From positions 1 through 35,866 of the forward strand of contig CANFSD010000003.1 of NCBI GenBank assembly GCA_947449515.1: DNA of 35,866 nucleotides, in the 5' to 3' direction. The notes under the pieces are model-generated. The model made no database searches and was not told the DNA's origin. It was given only the letters and a program-made list of their open reading frames with translations. Shown here in pieces: positions 1 to 6,421 of this stretch (within the stretch, counting starts at the first letter, position 1; each line of letters opens with the position of its first letter). This DNA is from Bacteroidota bacterium (GTDB lineage Bacteria; Bacteroidota; Bacteroidia; UKL13-3). The position numbers and the translations under genes were made by a program.

Positions 1-122
1 TGAACTATGATTTGCCATTTTCTAAATACTTATCTGTTTAATAATTCCTCTTATTGTCCTTAAAAGGGAGGGCAAATATAGGCATTTGTGGATAAAATCA
101 AAAGTTCCATAAAAAATTATCC

Positions 123-449
123 TCAAACTGAGAAACTTTCACCGCAACTACAAGTACGTGAGGCATTTGGATTGTTGAAAGTGAATCCTTTTCCATTTAG
201 CCCATCTGTGAAATCTAACTCGGTTCCGAATAGATAAAGAACTGAACGCTTGTCTGTTACAACCCTTACTCCGTTATTATTGAAAATTTCGTCGCCTTGC
301 TTTTCTTGGTTGTCAAAATCCAATTTATAAGATAATCCAGAGCAACCTCCACTTTCTACACCAACTCTTAAAAAATAGCTTTGATCGTAATTTTGCTCTT
401 CAATTAATTGTCCTATTCTGGTTTTGGCTTTATCGCTAACAGTAATCAT
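123..449 (-). CDS. A-type iron-sulfur cluster carrier (IscA/SufA/ErpA family)
   Basis: This is a small cytoplasmic HesB/IscA-fold protein that carries Fe-S clusters from a scaffold to apoproteins. Its 108 residues match the family's usual length. The three family cysteines are present: C36 in GGCSG, and C100 and C102 in the C-terminal CSCGESF motif. The ATG at 449 begins the usual MITVSDKA-type N-terminus. A promoter lies just upstream, so the gene is transcribed away from the divergent hydroxyacyl-CoA dehydrogenase. No suf or isc operon partners are visible, so whether it is the SufA, IscA or ErpA type cannot be decided. The family assignment is firm and the exact client is not known. Confidence 0.93.
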   Translation of the reverse strand: MITVSDKAKTRIGQLIEEQNYDQSYFLRVGVESGGCSGLSYKLDFDNQEKQGDEIFNNNGVRVVTDKRSVLYLFGTELDFTDGLNGKGFTFNNPNASRTCSCGESFSV

Positions 450-468
450 GGTTCTTTGTAATTGGACA

Positions 469-501
469 CAAATTTAACTTATAATTTTAAAAGCCATGCA
501 A
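469..501 (-). promoter_or_regulatory. Bacteroidota-type promoter for the A-type carrier
   Basis: Read on the minus strand, TTTG is followed after 22 bases by TAAATTTG, a perfect TAnnTTTG -7 element. The start codon is 19 bases beyond the -7 element. The pattern is the known housekeeping sigma consensus of this phylum. The match is by eye and the transcription start is not measured. Confidence 0.55.
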
Positions 502-521
502 AGCACTTCGTACTTTTTAAG

Positions 522-529
522 TAAATTTG
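522..529 (+). promoter_or_regulatory. Candidate -7 element for the hydroxyacyl-CoA dehydrogenase
   Basis: TAAATTTG matches TAnnTTTG and ends 19 bases before the ATG at 549. I see no convincing TTG at the proper distance upstream, so only half the promoter is supported. It would fire divergently from the promoter of the neighbouring Fe-S carrier gene. Confidence 0.35.
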
Positions 530-548
530 ACAAGATTAATCTTTTTAT

Positions 549-1400
549 ATGTTAGAAATACAAACGATTGCCATTGCAGGCGCTGGAACAATGGGAAGTG
601 GAATAGCCCAAGTTTGTGCCAATTCAGGTTATCAAACTATTTTGTTCGACATTAACCCAGCAGTTTTGGATCGGGCAAAAAGTGCTATTGAAAAATCATT
701 GAATTTTCTAGTAGAGAAACAAAAAATTACTGAAAAGGCTAAGCTCGAAACTATAGCTAGGATCAAATTCACTACCCAAATAAACGACTTGATTGCAGAT
801 TTAATCATTGAGGCGGTGATAGAGCGACTAGAAGTTAAACATGAATTTTTTCAAGCGGTTGCTGCATTAAACAATAATAAATGTCTGCTGGCAAGCAATA
901 CTTCTTCCATACCTATCACCCAAATAGCAGCTAAAATTCCCTATCCAGAGCGGGTTTTGGGAATTCATTTTTTTAACCCTGCTCCGCAAATGAAGTTGGT
1001 TGAAATAATTAGTGGCGTTCAAACACATCCTGAAAATGCGCAAAAGTGCAAACAACTCATTGAAGGAATGGGAAAAACTTGTGTAATGGCTAACGATGCT
1101 CCTGGTTTTATTGTAAACAGGGTAGCACGTCATTACTACGTTGAAGGTTTAAAAGTATTAGAAGAAAAGGTAGGTAGCCATGAAACTATTGACGCTTTGA
1201 TGGAAAGTAGCGGCTTTAAAATGGGACCTTTTAAATTGATGGATTTAATTGGTGTTGACACCAATTTTTCAGTAACTAGCAGTATCTATCAACTTTTTCA
1301 CCAAGACGGCAAATTTAGACCTAGTAGAATTCAACAACAAAAAGTAGATGCGGGCCATTTTGGTCGTAAATCAGGTAAAGGTTTTTATTCCTATGAATAG
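549..1400 (+). CDS. 3-hydroxyacyl-CoA (3-hydroxybutyryl-CoA) dehydrogenase, PaaH/Hbd type
   Basis: The enzyme oxidises (S)-3-hydroxyacyl-CoA to 3-ketoacyl-CoA with NAD+. It acts in fatty-acid oxidation, butanoate metabolism or the lower phenylacetate pathway (PaaH). The 283 residues are the normal length of the single-function enzyme. The N-terminal Rossmann motif GAGTMG is at residues 11-16. The catalytic region is intact: the serine in SNTSS (about 116-120), H140 in GIHFFNP, E152, and N190 in PGFIVNR. The C-terminal 3HCDH domain carries the MGPFKLMDLIG motif near 225-235. Its stop overlaps the next start by 8 bases (ATGAATAG), which suggests coupled translation. The phenylacetate role is inferred from the nearby paaABC operon; general beta-oxidation is equally possible. 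Confidence 0.93.
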   Translation: MLEIQTIAIAGAGTMGSGIAQVCANSGYQTILFDINPAVLDRAKSAIEKSLNFLVEKQKITEKAKLETIARIKFTTQINDLIADLIIEAVIERLEVKHEFFQAVAALNNNKCLLASNTSSIPITQIAAKIPYPERVLGIHFFNPAPQMKLVEIISGVQTHPENAQKCKQLIEGMGKTCVMANDAPGFIVNRVARHYYVEGLKVLEEKVGSHETIDALMESSGFKMGPFKLMDLIGVDTNFSVTSSIYQLFHQDGKFRPSRIQQQKVDAGHFGRKSGKGFYSYE

Positions 1401-1899
1401 AGAAGAATTTTATATTAGAGATGCGAGCTTGGTTGATATTGTTGCCATTACCGATATATACAATGAATCCATTCTCACAGATGTGGCTACTTTTGATACA
1501 GAACCTAAAAGCATTGAAGACAGGGTAAATTGGTTCAATGCCCACGACGAAAAACATCCAATTATTGTAGCTTGTGTGGAAGACAAAGTGGTTGGTTGGG
1601 CAAGTTTAAGTATTTGGAGTGATAGGCCTGCCTATAATGGCACAGCCGAGGTTTCTGTATACGTGGATGCAAAATATAGAAATATGGGTATGGGCGGCCA
1701 ACTTATTGAAGAGTTGGTTTATCAGGCCAATTCAAACGGTTTACATTATTTGCTTTCACGCATTACCATGGGCAATGAAACCAGCATTCGTTTACATAAA
1801 CGTTATGGCTTTGAAACTATTGGGGTAATGCATGAGGTGGGCCATAAATTTGGAATTTATTTGGACGTAACACTCATGGAAAAAGTTTTAGAAAACTAG
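1393..1899 (+). CDS. GNAT-family N-acetyltransferase (phosphinothricin/L-amino-acid acetyltransferase type)
   Basis: This is a 168-residue GNAT acetyltransferase using acetyl-CoA. The stretch ATFDTEPKSIEDRVNWF near residues 32-48 is characteristic of the Pat/YncA subgroup that acetylates phosphinothricin, methionine sulfoximine and related amino acids. The acetyl-CoA pyrophosphate loop RNMGMGG is at 96-102, followed by a long helix and the usual NETSIRLHKRYGF segment near 128-140. I chose the ATG at 1393, which overlaps the preceding stop; a start at 1348 would lie deep inside the upstream gene. The gene is probably co-transcribed with the dehydrogenase. The real substrate cannot be told from sequence. 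Confidence 0.88.
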   Translation: MNREEFYIRDASLVDIVAITDIYNESILTDVATFDTEPKSIEDRVNWFNAHDEKHPIIVACVEDKVVGWASLSIWSDRPAYNGTAEVSVYVDAKYRNMGMGGQLIEELVYQANSNGLHYLLSRITMGNETSIRLHKRYGFETIGVMHEVGHKFGIYLDVTLMEKVLEN

Positions 1900-1922
1900 T
1901 ATAGTTTGTAAATTATCATCAA

Positions 1923-2423
1923 ATGAAAAAGTCGTTTCAACTTATATTTTTACTGGTATTAGTTATGCTATTTTCTACTTGTAAAAAGGCAGCAAAAAAT
2001 ATAACGAACCAAGATTTCTTTCCCAGTGTTTTGGTAGATTTTTATATCAATTTAGATTTACCCCTCTATGCAGATTTGAACTTTCCCAATGGGTATGTTT
2101 ATGAAAGAAATTATGGGTACAAAACGCGTGGTGTAATTGTATATAATACAGGTTATACAGGACCCGACCAATATGTGGCTTTTGATCGTTCCTGTCCTTA
2201 TAATGTTGACAGTTCTTGCAGTGTTGTTAGTGTAGACAGTTCTACACTTTATTATCGATGCGGTCAATATACTGGAGTTGGAGGTAGATTTGTACCTTGT
2301 TGCAATTCAAAATTTGTTGCCAGCAATGGAGGCCAAATGGAAGGACCCGCCAACAGGCCCTTGCGCCAATATTATGTGAGTATTTTAGGCAGGCAACTAC
2401 ACATTACCAATACCTTACAATAA
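1923..2423 (+). CDS. Lipoprotein with a degenerate Rieske-like domain
   Basis: This 166-residue exported lipoprotein has a hydrophobic signal ending in the lipobox FSTC (C20). Its C-terminal half follows the layout of a Rieske [2Fe-2S] domain: AFDRSCPY at 86-93 sits where families have C-x-H, and PCCNSKF at 125-131 followed by GGQMEGPANRPLRQY (136-150) sits where they have C-x-x-H then the G-GPA-RPL-Y signature. The ligand histidines are missing: C91-P-Y93 and C127-N-S-K replace them. Five cysteines (20, 91, 99, 113, 126-127 region) remain. It therefore probably keeps the fold without a normal Rieske cluster. It follows the GNAT gene by 23 bases on the same strand. Function is unknown. Confidence 0.75.
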   Translation: MKKSFQLIFLLVLVMLFSTCKKAAKNITNQDFFPSVLVDFYINLDLPLYADLNFPNGYVYERNYGYKTRGVIVYNTGYTGPDQYVAFDRSCPYNVDSSCSVVSVDSSTLYYRCGQYTGVGGRFVPCCNSKFVASNGGQMEGPANRPLRQYYVSILGRQLHITNTLQ

Positions 2424-2442
2424 TTTTATTATATTCGTGTGT

Positions 2443-2679
2443 ATGACAAGTTTATCAAAATACACTCGCTTTGTTTTTTGTGCACTCTTGCTTAGCACTA
2501 AGGTCTATTCAAGTGGGATAACTGGTTCTGCAGGAAATGAACTTTTGTATATCTATTTACTATTACTTTCCTTTTTTTTATTAATGCTCGGAATTGATTA
2601 CGGCATCAAATTTTCAATTAGAAAATTTCAAGAGTGGAAAAGAAATCGACAAACACAAGCTTTGGGTGATTTAAGCTAA
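2443..2679 (+). CDS. Small membrane protein of unknown function
   Basis: This is a 78-residue protein that I do not recognise. It has an N-terminal hydrophobic segment (about residues 9-22) resembling a signal or anchor, a second strong hydrophobic stretch (about 33-50), and a basic, glutamine-rich tail. A two-segment inner-membrane protein with a cytoplasmic tail is the simplest reading. I chose the ATG at 2443; a GTG two codons earlier is also in frame. It lies 19 bases after the Rieske-like lipoprotein gene on the same strand, and its last 9 bases overlap the convergent glucosaminidase. It is short, so some doubt remains that it is translated. Confidence 0.6.
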   Translation: MTSLSKYTRFVFCALLLSTKVYSSGITGSAGNELLYIYLLLLSFFLLMLGIDYGIKFSIRKFQEWKRNRQTQALGDLS

Positions 2680-3240
2680 ATAAGCATGCATCCAATTCAT
2701 TTTTGGCGACCCATCCAATTGTTGTTGAGGAAAATCAAATCTGTATAATTGGTGCTTTCTAATGGCGCTTGAAATTTTGTTTACCCAAATCATTCCAGCA
2801 GAAGAATAATAAGATTTATTCATACAGGTAAGCCATACCAAATAATCTTTGTTCTCTTTTAAAAATGGGTAATAGCTTTTGCGTTTTATAATGGTACAAA
2901 AATGGCCATAAGATGCTTCATCAGATAAATAACTTCTGTAAGCAGATTTATAGGGTATTCCCTGTTCTGGCAGGTGATTCTTGCCTTTAATGCCAAAATG
3001 GTTGCGTAGCATTTTACAGTTTTCTCCAGAACCATGTCCAGATTCTATCAATGCTACCCCCAATATAATACTTGCTGGTATACCCGTTTTTGCAGATAAA
3101 CTTTGTGCCAATGGGGCATAGGTGATTATGTAGCTATTGGCAGTTAAATTTTGTGCTGCTAGTTGATTCATAAAAAACAAGCTCAACACAAACACAAGAA
3201 AGTTGTGTTGTATGTTTCCTGATTTTTTTGCTATTAGCAT
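2671..3240 (-). CDS. Secreted glucosaminidase-domain protein (GH73/FlgJ-like muramidase)
   Basis: This is a predicted peptidoglycan hydrolase of the glucosaminidase (mannosyl-glycoprotein endo-beta-N-acetylglucosaminidase, GH73) family, acting outside the inner membrane. From the ATG at 3240 it is 189 residues, starting with a basic n-region and a hydrophobic core that ends in a LAAQ cleavage site near residue 30. A further upstream in-frame start exists but is TTG. The catalytic region is clear: GVALIESGHG, with the glutamate as probable acid, then NHFGIKG and the Y-S-Y-R-S-Y-segment typical of these enzymes. No LysM or SH3 cell-wall-binding domain is present. The 3' end overlaps the convergent small membrane protein gene by 9 bases. 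Confidence 0.87.
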   Translation of the reverse strand: MLIAKKSGNIQHNFLVFVLSLFFMNQLAAQNLTANSYIITYAPLAQSLSAKTGIPASIILGVALIESGHGSGENCKMLRNHFGIKGKNHLPEQGIPYKSAYRSYLSDEASYGHFCTIIKRKSYYPFLKENKDYLVWLTCMNKSYYSSAGMIWVNKISSAIRKHQLYRFDFPQQQLDGSPKMNWMHAYLA

Positions 3241-3366
3241 AGGGCGATATTTTAGGTGTGCGATTTTCAATTCCTAGGGAAATGAAGTTCTATTAACACC
3301 CACAAAGATCCCCTATATTGAAGCTATAAAATGCACAGCAATTGCCCGTGTGTCTTATAATAGGCT

Positions 3367-3395
3367 CAAAATTAAAAAATTATTAAATGTCGCAA
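3367..3395 (-). promoter_or_regulatory. Bacteroidota-type promoter for the glucosaminidase
   Basis: On the minus strand a TTG is followed after 18 bases by TAATTTTG, a perfect TAnnTTTG -7 element. Transcription from here would give a leader of roughly 120 bases before the ATG at 3240. The match is by eye only. Confidence 0.45.
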
Positions 3396-3464
3396 TTGGT
3401 CTTATATCGTTGCAGTAAGTAATAGCTGTTTAATGAGACAGGTCAAATTATTTCATTTTGGGAG

Positions 3465-3480
3465 TTCGGTTCGAACCGAA
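3465..3480. repeat. Perfect palindrome TTCGGTTCGAACCGAA
   Basis: This is a 16-base perfect palindrome with core GGTTCGAACC, followed on the plus strand by TTATTTTTTTT. The same core occurs at 10098-10107 and 13197-13206. In RNA it could form a six-pair stem with a UCGA loop, so a weak terminator is possible, but no plus-strand gene reads into it. A protein-binding site is the alternative. It is not a tRNA T-arm: no acceptor or anticodon arms surround it. Confidence 0.7.
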
Positions 3481-3520
3481 TTATTTTTTTTGAAGCAATG
3501 GAAACAGGCTTATCCACCAA

Positions 3521-3561
3521 AAAAATAGCCCCATAAACTTAAATGTTACGGGGCTATTTTT
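3521..3561 (-). terminator. Terminator of the tetR-paaABC operon
   Basis: AAAAATAGCCCC at 3521-3532 pairs perfectly with GGGGCTATTTTT at 3550-3561 (12 pairs, 17-base loop). On the minus strand the hairpin follows the paaC stop by 18 bases and runs into a T tract. The U-rich arms on both sides mean it could also act on plus-strand transcripts. Confidence 0.85.
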
Positions 3562-3579
3562 ATCTTAAGGCTTTACTTT

Positions 3580-4344
3580 TCACCATTCTGCCGTTGGGTC
3601 GTACCTAAATACTTCGCTCATTTCTTCAACCAATGGCGACAATTCTGCGGTGTGTTGACCAATTCTTCCACCAAAAACTGGTTTCCAGTTGGAAGAAGCG
3701 GGTATTTCTATTCCTGCTTTAATTAAATATGGAGTAATATTTGCCAACCATTTTTCTTGCAAAATATCTTCACCTTCAAAAATACCTTCAGCAATTAATT
3801 GGTCTTCAAAAGCACTTTTTTCAAACATACCTAAAGCATAATTCCAGGCATCATTGAAAGCGGTTTGCATGCGGCTATGACTTTCTTCATTGGCCGAACC
3901 TAATTTTACTAACCAAGTATTTGCATGAAACACGTGGTATTTAAGTTCCCCTTTTACCTTGCGTGCAACTTTTGCTAATGGCTCATAGCTCGAATTTGCT
4001 AAAGCTTCAAAGCGCAATTGGTCGGCATGGTCATACAAAAAGTGACGCACCAAACTAAAATCATATTCGCCATTTGGCAATTCTACCAATTGTGAATTGT
4101 GAAACTGATTTGCATTTCTAGTAAAGGCAACTGTATCGGGCTCTTGCTCGCCTAAATCATGTAACAATTGATAAATTGCTTGCGCCTGTCCAATTTTATC
4201 TTGCGCCATACTACTAAAAGAAATATCTTCTTCCAAAATTGGTCCAAGTCCTGTCCATTCGCTATTTCTATGGCCAATAATTAATAGGTCGTCTGCCATT
4301 TTATAGAGCAATTCTTTGATTGCTTCGGTGCTATTTTGATTCAT
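3580..4344 (-). CDS. paaC: 1,2-phenylacetyl-CoA epoxidase, structural subunit PaaC
   Basis: PaaC is the ferritin-like structural partner of PaaA in the ring-epoxidising multicomponent oxygenase that converts phenylacetyl-CoA to its 1,2-epoxide. The 254 residues match the family. The N-terminal helix pair (LLIIGHRNSEWTGLGPILEED, residues 21-41, then D-K-IGQAQAIY near 49-57) and the later YDFSLVRHFLYDHADQLRFEAL segment are characteristic. PaaC lacks the diiron ligand set of PaaA. It starts with ATG, 8 bases after the paaB stop, as third gene of the operon. A strong terminator follows directly, so paaD and paaE, usually next, are not part of this transcript. Confidence 0.95.
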   Translation of the reverse strand: MNQNSTEAIKELLYKMADDLLIIGHRNSEWTGLGPILEEDISFSSMAQDKIGQAQAIYQLLHDLGEQEPDTVAFTRNANQFHNSQLVELPNGEYDFSLVRHFLYDHADQLRFEALANSSYEPLAKVARKVKGELKYHVFHANTWLVKLGSANEESHSRMQTAFNDAWNYALGMFEKSAFEDQLIAEGIFEGEDILQEKWLANITPYLIKAGIEIPASSNWKPVFGGRIGQHTAELSPLVEEMSEVFRYDPTAEW

Positions 4345-4352
4345 GTAATTAT

Positions 4353-4718
4353 CTAAACTCCCTTTTTGTATTTATTAATTTTCTCCATCACTTTATAGCC
4401 ACCAGCTTCGCGGTATTGCTTCTCTGGAACAGTGTCAAAAATGTCGGAATCATCATATTCAGATGCAAACACATCGCGTGTTTTCACCACCCAAATATTT
4501 ACACTAAAACCTCTTCTTCCATATTGTTCTTTGCCAAAGAGAAAAGCCATTTCTGCATTTGGTGCATGAACAATGCCCACATGCATGTGTTGGTCGCCTC
4601 TTTTCTTTTGGTGAAAAACTTCATAGGTTTCCCATTGGTCCAATTCGTTTAAAGGTGCAATTGGATTTTCAATTTCTATTTCTGCTCGTGTAACACGAGG
4701 GTCGAGTGATTTAATCAT
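4353..4718 (-). CDS. paaB: 1,2-phenylacetyl-CoA epoxidase subunit PaaB
   Basis: PaaB is the small subunit needed for assembly and activity of the phenylacetyl-CoA epoxidase. I start it at the ATG at 4718, giving 121 residues; an in-frame TTG two codons earlier is less likely. The family hallmarks are WETYEVFHQKKRGDQHMHVG (31-50 approximately), the alanine/histidine-rich HAPNAEMAFLFGKEQYGRRG region and the NIWVV segment. Its start follows the paaA stop by 6 bases, so the two are almost certainly co-transcribed and translationally coupled. The C-terminus ends in a short lysine-rich tail after the usual AGGYKVMEKI segment. Confidence 0.95.
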   Translation of the reverse strand: MIKSLDPRVTRAEIEIENPIAPLNELDQWETYEVFHQKKRGDQHMHVGIVHAPNAEMAFLFGKEQYGRRGFSVNIWVVKTRDVFASEYDDSDIFDTVPEKQYREAGGYKVMEKINKYKKGV

Positions 4719-4724
4719 GGTCAA

Positions 4725-5711
4725 TTATGCTAAAGGTACAATGTATTTTGATTCCGTTGTGTTTAATGCTTCACGAACCCATCTTCCGCGTTCTTCAGCA
4801 TTTCTGCGAACGGCTAAACGCTCTGCATTACAAGGACCGCCACCATTTATTACTTTTTTAAATTCGTCCCAATCTGGCTCAGTATATTCCCAAACACCTT
4901 CTTCGTTTTTCTTTAAATTAGGATCAGGAATAACCAAACCTAAATCCCAAATTTTTGGCACATACATGTTTAAGAATTGTTGGCGCATATCATCGTTACT
5001 TGCCATTTTCACTTTCCATCGCATTAAGATTTCTGTATGGTTAGAAATTTTATCGGAAGGACCAAAGAAGTGCATGATTGGTGGCCACCAACGGGTTAAA
5101 GCTCCTTGCACCATTTCTCTTTGTTTTTGGGTTCCTGTAGCCAAGGTAACTACATTGTCGTGACCATATTTTAAGTGGAAAGACTCTTCAGTACAAATTC
5201 TATCTAATGCGCGGCAATAAGGTCCGTAGCTACCTTTGGCATTGGCAACTTGGTTGATGATAGCACCCGCATCAATAAGCCACGCTATAATACATGCATC
5301 TGCCCAAGTAAAGGCAGGATAATTAAATACATTCGAATATTTTGATTTGCCAATAATCAAATCGTTGATCATAGCTTCTCTGCTTTTACCAAGTGTTTCG
5401 GCAGCGCTGTATAACAATTGCGCGTGGCCGACTTCGTCTTGCACTTTTGCCATTAAGGCAAGTTTTCTTCTAAAACCAGGTGCACGAGTAATCCACGTTC
5501 CTTCGGGAAGCGCACCAATAATTTCACTATGTGCATGTTGTTCAATCATCCTAATTAATTGTTTGCGGTACTCTTTTGGCATCCAATCTTTAGGTTCAAT
5601 TTTTTCACCCGCTGCAATTCGTTTTTCAAAAGCTTCTAATTTTTGCGGATCTTCATTCGCAATCATTGCTGCAGCCTTGTCGTTAGGGTCGATGTAAGCA
5701 TTTCCGTACAT
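4725..5711 (-). CDS. paaA: 1,2-phenylacetyl-CoA epoxidase catalytic subunit PaaA
   Basis: PaaA is the catalytic diiron subunit that inserts one oxygen atom into the aromatic ring of phenylacetyl-CoA. I start it at the ATG at 5711 (MYGNAYIDPND), giving 328 residues; a longer in-frame start at 5789 would overlap the tetR gene and precede the conserved N-terminus. Candidate diiron ligands are visible: E63 in HSEIIG, E93 and H96 in DEVGH, and E176 with H179 in EESFH. The WADACIIAWLIDAGA helix near 136-150 is typical. It follows tetR by 16 bases and precedes paaB by 6, fixing the order tetR-paaA-paaB-paaC. Confidence 0.96.
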   Translation of the reverse strand: MYGNAYIDPNDKAAAMIANEDPQKLEAFEKRIAAGEKIEPKDWMPKEYRKQLIRMIEQHAHSEIIGALPEGTWITRAPGFRRKLALMAKVQDEVGHAQLLYSAAETLGKSREAMINDLIIGKSKYSNVFNYPAFTWADACIIAWLIDAGAIINQVANAKGSYGPYCRALDRICTEESFHLKYGHDNVVTLATGTQKQREMVQGALTRWWPPIMHFFGPSDKISNHTEILMRWKVKMASNDDMRQQFLNMYVPKIWDLGLVIPDPNLKKNEEGVWEYTEPDWDEFKKVINGGGPCNAERLAVRRNAEERGRWVREALNTTESKYIVPLA

Positions 5712-5727
5712 AATGTTTCTATAAATT

Positions 5728-6342
5728 TTAAGGTTTGTAATTAATATCAGTGATAAGTTTTTTTCTGAGACCACCCATAACAAAATCACTTATGTGATTG
5801 GCAATTTCCTTTGCCTGCATTTTGCCATCAGGATGGTACCATTCGTTGATCCAATTCACGCTACTAAGAATACTTAGTACAGCAAATTTTTTGTCTACAT
5901 GCTCAAAAATATCTTCTTGAATACCATTTTCAACAATGGCAGTAAATTCATGTTCGTAGCTGTTTCGTAAGCGCATAAATTCTTGCAAAGATGCCGCAGG
6001 TAAGCTGCGCCATTCTTTTAAAAAAACAGCACTTTTATCCATGTCGTCTGTAATAATTTTAACATGCTGGTAAATTGCCTCACGAAGTTTTTCCTCCGCA
6101 TTGAAATAAATGTCATTTACCTCTGCAATGGCCAGAATAAATTTCTGCGCCATACCAAAACAAATCAATTCTAAAATTTCGTCCTTTGATTTAATGTGGT
6201 GGTACAAACTAGCGGCTTCAATACGCATGGCGCTGGCAATGTCTCTCATGGAGCTTGCCTCGTATCCTTTTTGCCTAAATAGCTGAGCAGCAACTACTAC
6301 TATCTGTTCCTTTCTGCTCAAACCTTCAAAATTTGTACTCAT
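5728..6342 (-). CDS. TetR/AcrR-family regulator, probable PaaR-type repressor of paa
   Basis: This 204-residue TetR-type regulator has its N-terminal helix-turn-helix at about residues 8-55 (RKEQIVVVAAQLFRQKGYE, then SMRDIASAMRIEAASLYHHI), followed by a ligand-binding domain with the YHPDGKM element near the C-terminus. It is the first gene of the paa operon, 16 bases upstream of paaA. In several phyla TetR-type PaaR proteins repress paa genes and are released by phenylacetyl-CoA, so the same effector is inferred here. A promoter and a palindromic operator candidate overlap just before its start codon, which predicts autoregulation of the whole operon. Confidence 0.88.
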   Translation of the reverse strand: MSTNFEGLSRKEQIVVVAAQLFRQKGYEASSMRDIASAMRIEAASLYHHIKSKDEILELICFGMAQKFILAIAEVNDIYFNAEEKLREAIYQHVKIITDDMDKSAVFLKEWRSLPAASLQEFMRLRNSYEHEFTAIVENGIQEDIFEHVDKKFAVLSILSSVNWINEWYHPDGKMQAKEIANHISDFVMGGLRKKLITDINYKP

Positions 6343-6344
6343 AA

Positions 6345-6358
6345 CTAACGTTTGTTAG
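6345..6358. promoter_or_regulatory. Candidate PaaR-type operator
   Basis: CTAAC-GTTT-GTTAG is an inverted repeat 2 bases upstream of the tetR start codon and just downstream of the -7 element, covering the expected transcription start. It agrees at 9 of 10 specified positions with the PaaR box CNAACGNNCGTTNG that I recall from Thermus thermophilus. The role as autoregulatory operator is inferred from sequence and position. Confidence 0.6.
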
Positions 6359-6359
6359 A

Positions 6360-6389
6360 CAAAAATATCAAATGAGCATAGTTTTCCAA
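6360..6389 (-). promoter_or_regulatory. Bacteroidota-type promoter of tetR-paaABC
   Basis: On the minus strand TTG is followed after 19 bases by TATTTTTG, a perfect TAnnTTTG element at the optimal spacing. The inverted repeat at 6345-6358 lies immediately downstream, where a bound repressor would block initiation. Confidence 0.65.
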
Positions 6390-6421
6390 GGTAAATTTTT
6401 TTTAAGCGCAGAAAATTGACA

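Larger units (their letters stand above)
3241..3579. other. Gene-free stretch between glucosaminidase and the paa operon
   Basis: This 339-base stretch has no credible coding sequence. It holds a minus-strand promoter for the glucosaminidase, a perfect 16-base palindrome at 3465-3480 followed by a T-rich run, and the bidirectional-looking terminator hairpin that ends the paa operon. The 130 or so bases just before the glucosaminidase start would be its 5' leader; I see no strong structure in it. Confidence 0.6.

Noticed and set aside
3465-3480. A tRNA T-arm, because GGTTCGA is typical of tRNAs
   Set aside because: No acceptor, D or anticodon arms are found in the flanking sequence, and the symmetric 16-base palindrome recurs elsewhere including inside a coding gene.
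5712-5789. A longer paaA starting at 5789
   Set aside because: The extra codons overlap tetR and are unlike the family N-terminus, which begins at MYGNAY (5711).
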